Assembly (NCBI GenBank): GCA_003427395.1
Contig: BFEA01000329.1
Location: 796,042 to 840,035 of the forward strand
From: Chara braunii
Lineage: Eukaryota > Streptophyta > Charophyceae > Charales > Characeae
Direction of reading: 5' to 3'
Length of the DNA: 43,994 nucleotides
Under the pieces are notes generated by a model. That model did no database searches. It was not told the origin of the DNA and saw nothing but the letters and a program-made list of their open reading frames with translations. Shown in pieces: positions 42,715-43,994 of the stretch. The first letter of the stretch is position 1; each line of letters begins with the position of its first letter. The position numbers and the translations under genes were made by a program.

Positions 42715-43780
42715 CTATTCCGTGACCACGAACTTCTTCAGCCTGGTCCCTGATACCCAATCCTGCCAGCCTGTCCCGTCCTGCTCCTCGATCTGATAGG
42801 CCCCGAATTCGCCGCATCGTAATATTCTACAGGGGCGCAACCATCTCTTGTCAAGCTTCCTCGACCATTGCTTTTCCAAAGAGGAGTCGTATAATAATAC
42901 GTCATCCCCTACTGCCAACGACTCCTTTCTTACTCGTGCCATCTGGTCCCACCTCATCTTATCTTCCATGCAGCTCCTCTCTACCTGATCAGCGGCCTCT
43001 CGCAATCTTTCCTCGGCCGCCCCCACTTGCCGCGCCCAAATATCGAGTAGTTCTTCGAAGGACAGGTTCACCTCCAAGTCCTGGCGCCTCCACGTCTTTA
43101 TAAAGCTTTCTATGGGAAAGGTGGCATGCCTTCCATACCATAGGGTGGCTGACGCGTACTTGGTAGTCCTCTTTACAGTAACATTCTCCACGAAGAAAGT
43201 CGTCCGTAAGAACTTTGGCCTCTGACCAGGCTTGCCGTCTGTCCACTTAGCCAGGAGATTTGTGATGGTACTGTGCCCCCTTTCCACAAGAGCATTCGCT
43301 TGGGGGTGCGCAACCATTGGCCACTACGCCATACCCTGCAAGCAATGTCCTCACCTCATTGCAGGTAAACTCCGATCCTCGGTCCATCACGAACTCCTTG
43401 ACAAAAGGATATCGCAAGTAATACTCCTCGATGCAGTTTGCCAAAACCGGGTCAGTCTTCGTCTGGATAGCTCGTCCGTCCACAAACCCAGTAAGGTTAT
43501 CCCGTGCATCGAAGATGTAGTTACACCCATTCTCTCCTGCTGGCATGAATAATAGGTCCAGGTGTACGACCGCACCCACTTCCCTTTCTAACCTTGGGTG
43601 TAGGGGCTCTCCAGGCCTCTGCGCTGATCTCTCTTGGCAAGGTATACAGGACCGACAATATTTGATGACCATCGTCAGCATCACGTCCCAATGGTAGAGC
43701 TCGCTTATCTTCGCGCATGTGGCGCCTACTCCTCTGTGCCCCCCTTCTACAACAGAAAAAATGTGGAAAAAATCCATCAA
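42715..43780 (-). pseudogene. pol: Ty3/gypsy integrase fragment (frameshifted)
   Basis: Two overlapping minus frames (to 43247 and from 43317) make one integrase. Zinc-binding region GGHRGVGATCAKISELYHW with CRSCIPC; catalytic D in VVHLDLLFMP, D in FVMDRGSEF, and E in NALVERGHSTI after a frameshift near 43320. C-terminal part WDQMARVRKESLAVGDDVLLY and KRWLRPCRIL, ending FVVTE and TAG. No chromodomain. The N-terminal side is cut by a CAACGTTGG-rich repeat at about 43780, so RT and RNase H are missing. It would insert element cDNA. Confidence 0.85.
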
Positions 43781-43781
43781 G

Positions 43782-43970
43782 TTTCCAACTCGGTGCCCGT
43801 GGTGGACCAGCGTTGGAACGACGATAAATGCCTTGCCCAACCGTTGGACCATCACCGTTGTGTGTTTCCAACAGTTTGATCAACACATGGCCAACGTTGG
43901 TCCAACAACTGTTCAACGTTGATCCAACGTCTTTCCAACACGTCTGTGTTGAAATTAAAGTGCTGTCAGG
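43782..43970. repeat. Degenerate CAACGTTGG palindromic repeat
   Basis: Variants of CCAACGTTGG, TCCAACAACTGTTCAACG and GTTGGACC are repeated about ten times on both strands. The open frame of the integrase runs into it, but the encoded residues there are not integrase-like. Confidence 0.65.
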
Positions 43971-43994
43971 TTGCCATGACAGAAGTTGACAACT

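Overview
The window looks like a repeat-dominated stretch of a eukaryotic nuclear genome, most likely a streptophyte alga or other early-diverging plant. The style of the Ty3/gypsy pol and gag fragments and of the LINE recalls Chara, but that is an impression from memory, not a search result. I recognise no intact host gene. Everything identifiable as coding is decayed transposon: a LINE (ORF1 and ORF2), two Ty3/gypsy pol fragments, a chromodomain remnant and a gag ORF, all carrying stops or frameshifts.

Layout: 1-7360 holds microsatellites, three short foldback elements (1372-1848), GC-rich then T-rich non-coding DNA, a 433-bp tandem repeat (4690-5980), a tRNA-like SINE head and a 520-bp AT-rich inverted-repeat element. 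7361-11691 holds a chromodomain remnant and copy X of a large non-coding element. 12256-15325 is a 5'-truncated Ty3/gypsy element (RNase H, integrase, chromodomain, 3' LTR). 15326-17450 is non-coding, including a 284-bp tandem repeat. About 17450-25480 is a LINE. 26033-34314 contains copies Y and Z of the large non-coding element in tandem. 34315-39560 is non-coding, with a GA microsatellite, 175-bp repeats and SINE-like heads. 39561-43780 is, on the minus strand, an integrase fragment followed directly by a gag-like ORF.

The most unusual signal is the X/Y/Z family. It shows no protein signature of its own. Its copies have diverged strongly, yet they keep many small hairpins whose two strands change together: arrays with outer and inner stems, a hairpin with a shared apical core, a 16-nt perfect palindrome, and palindromes in a 124-bp repeat. 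It resembles a large retrotransposon derivative (LARD) with LTRs of up to 2 kb. A second recurring signal is that premature stops in the Ty3/gypsy genes are almost all TAG in otherwise open frames, as expected if CAG codons decayed by deamination of methylated cytosine.
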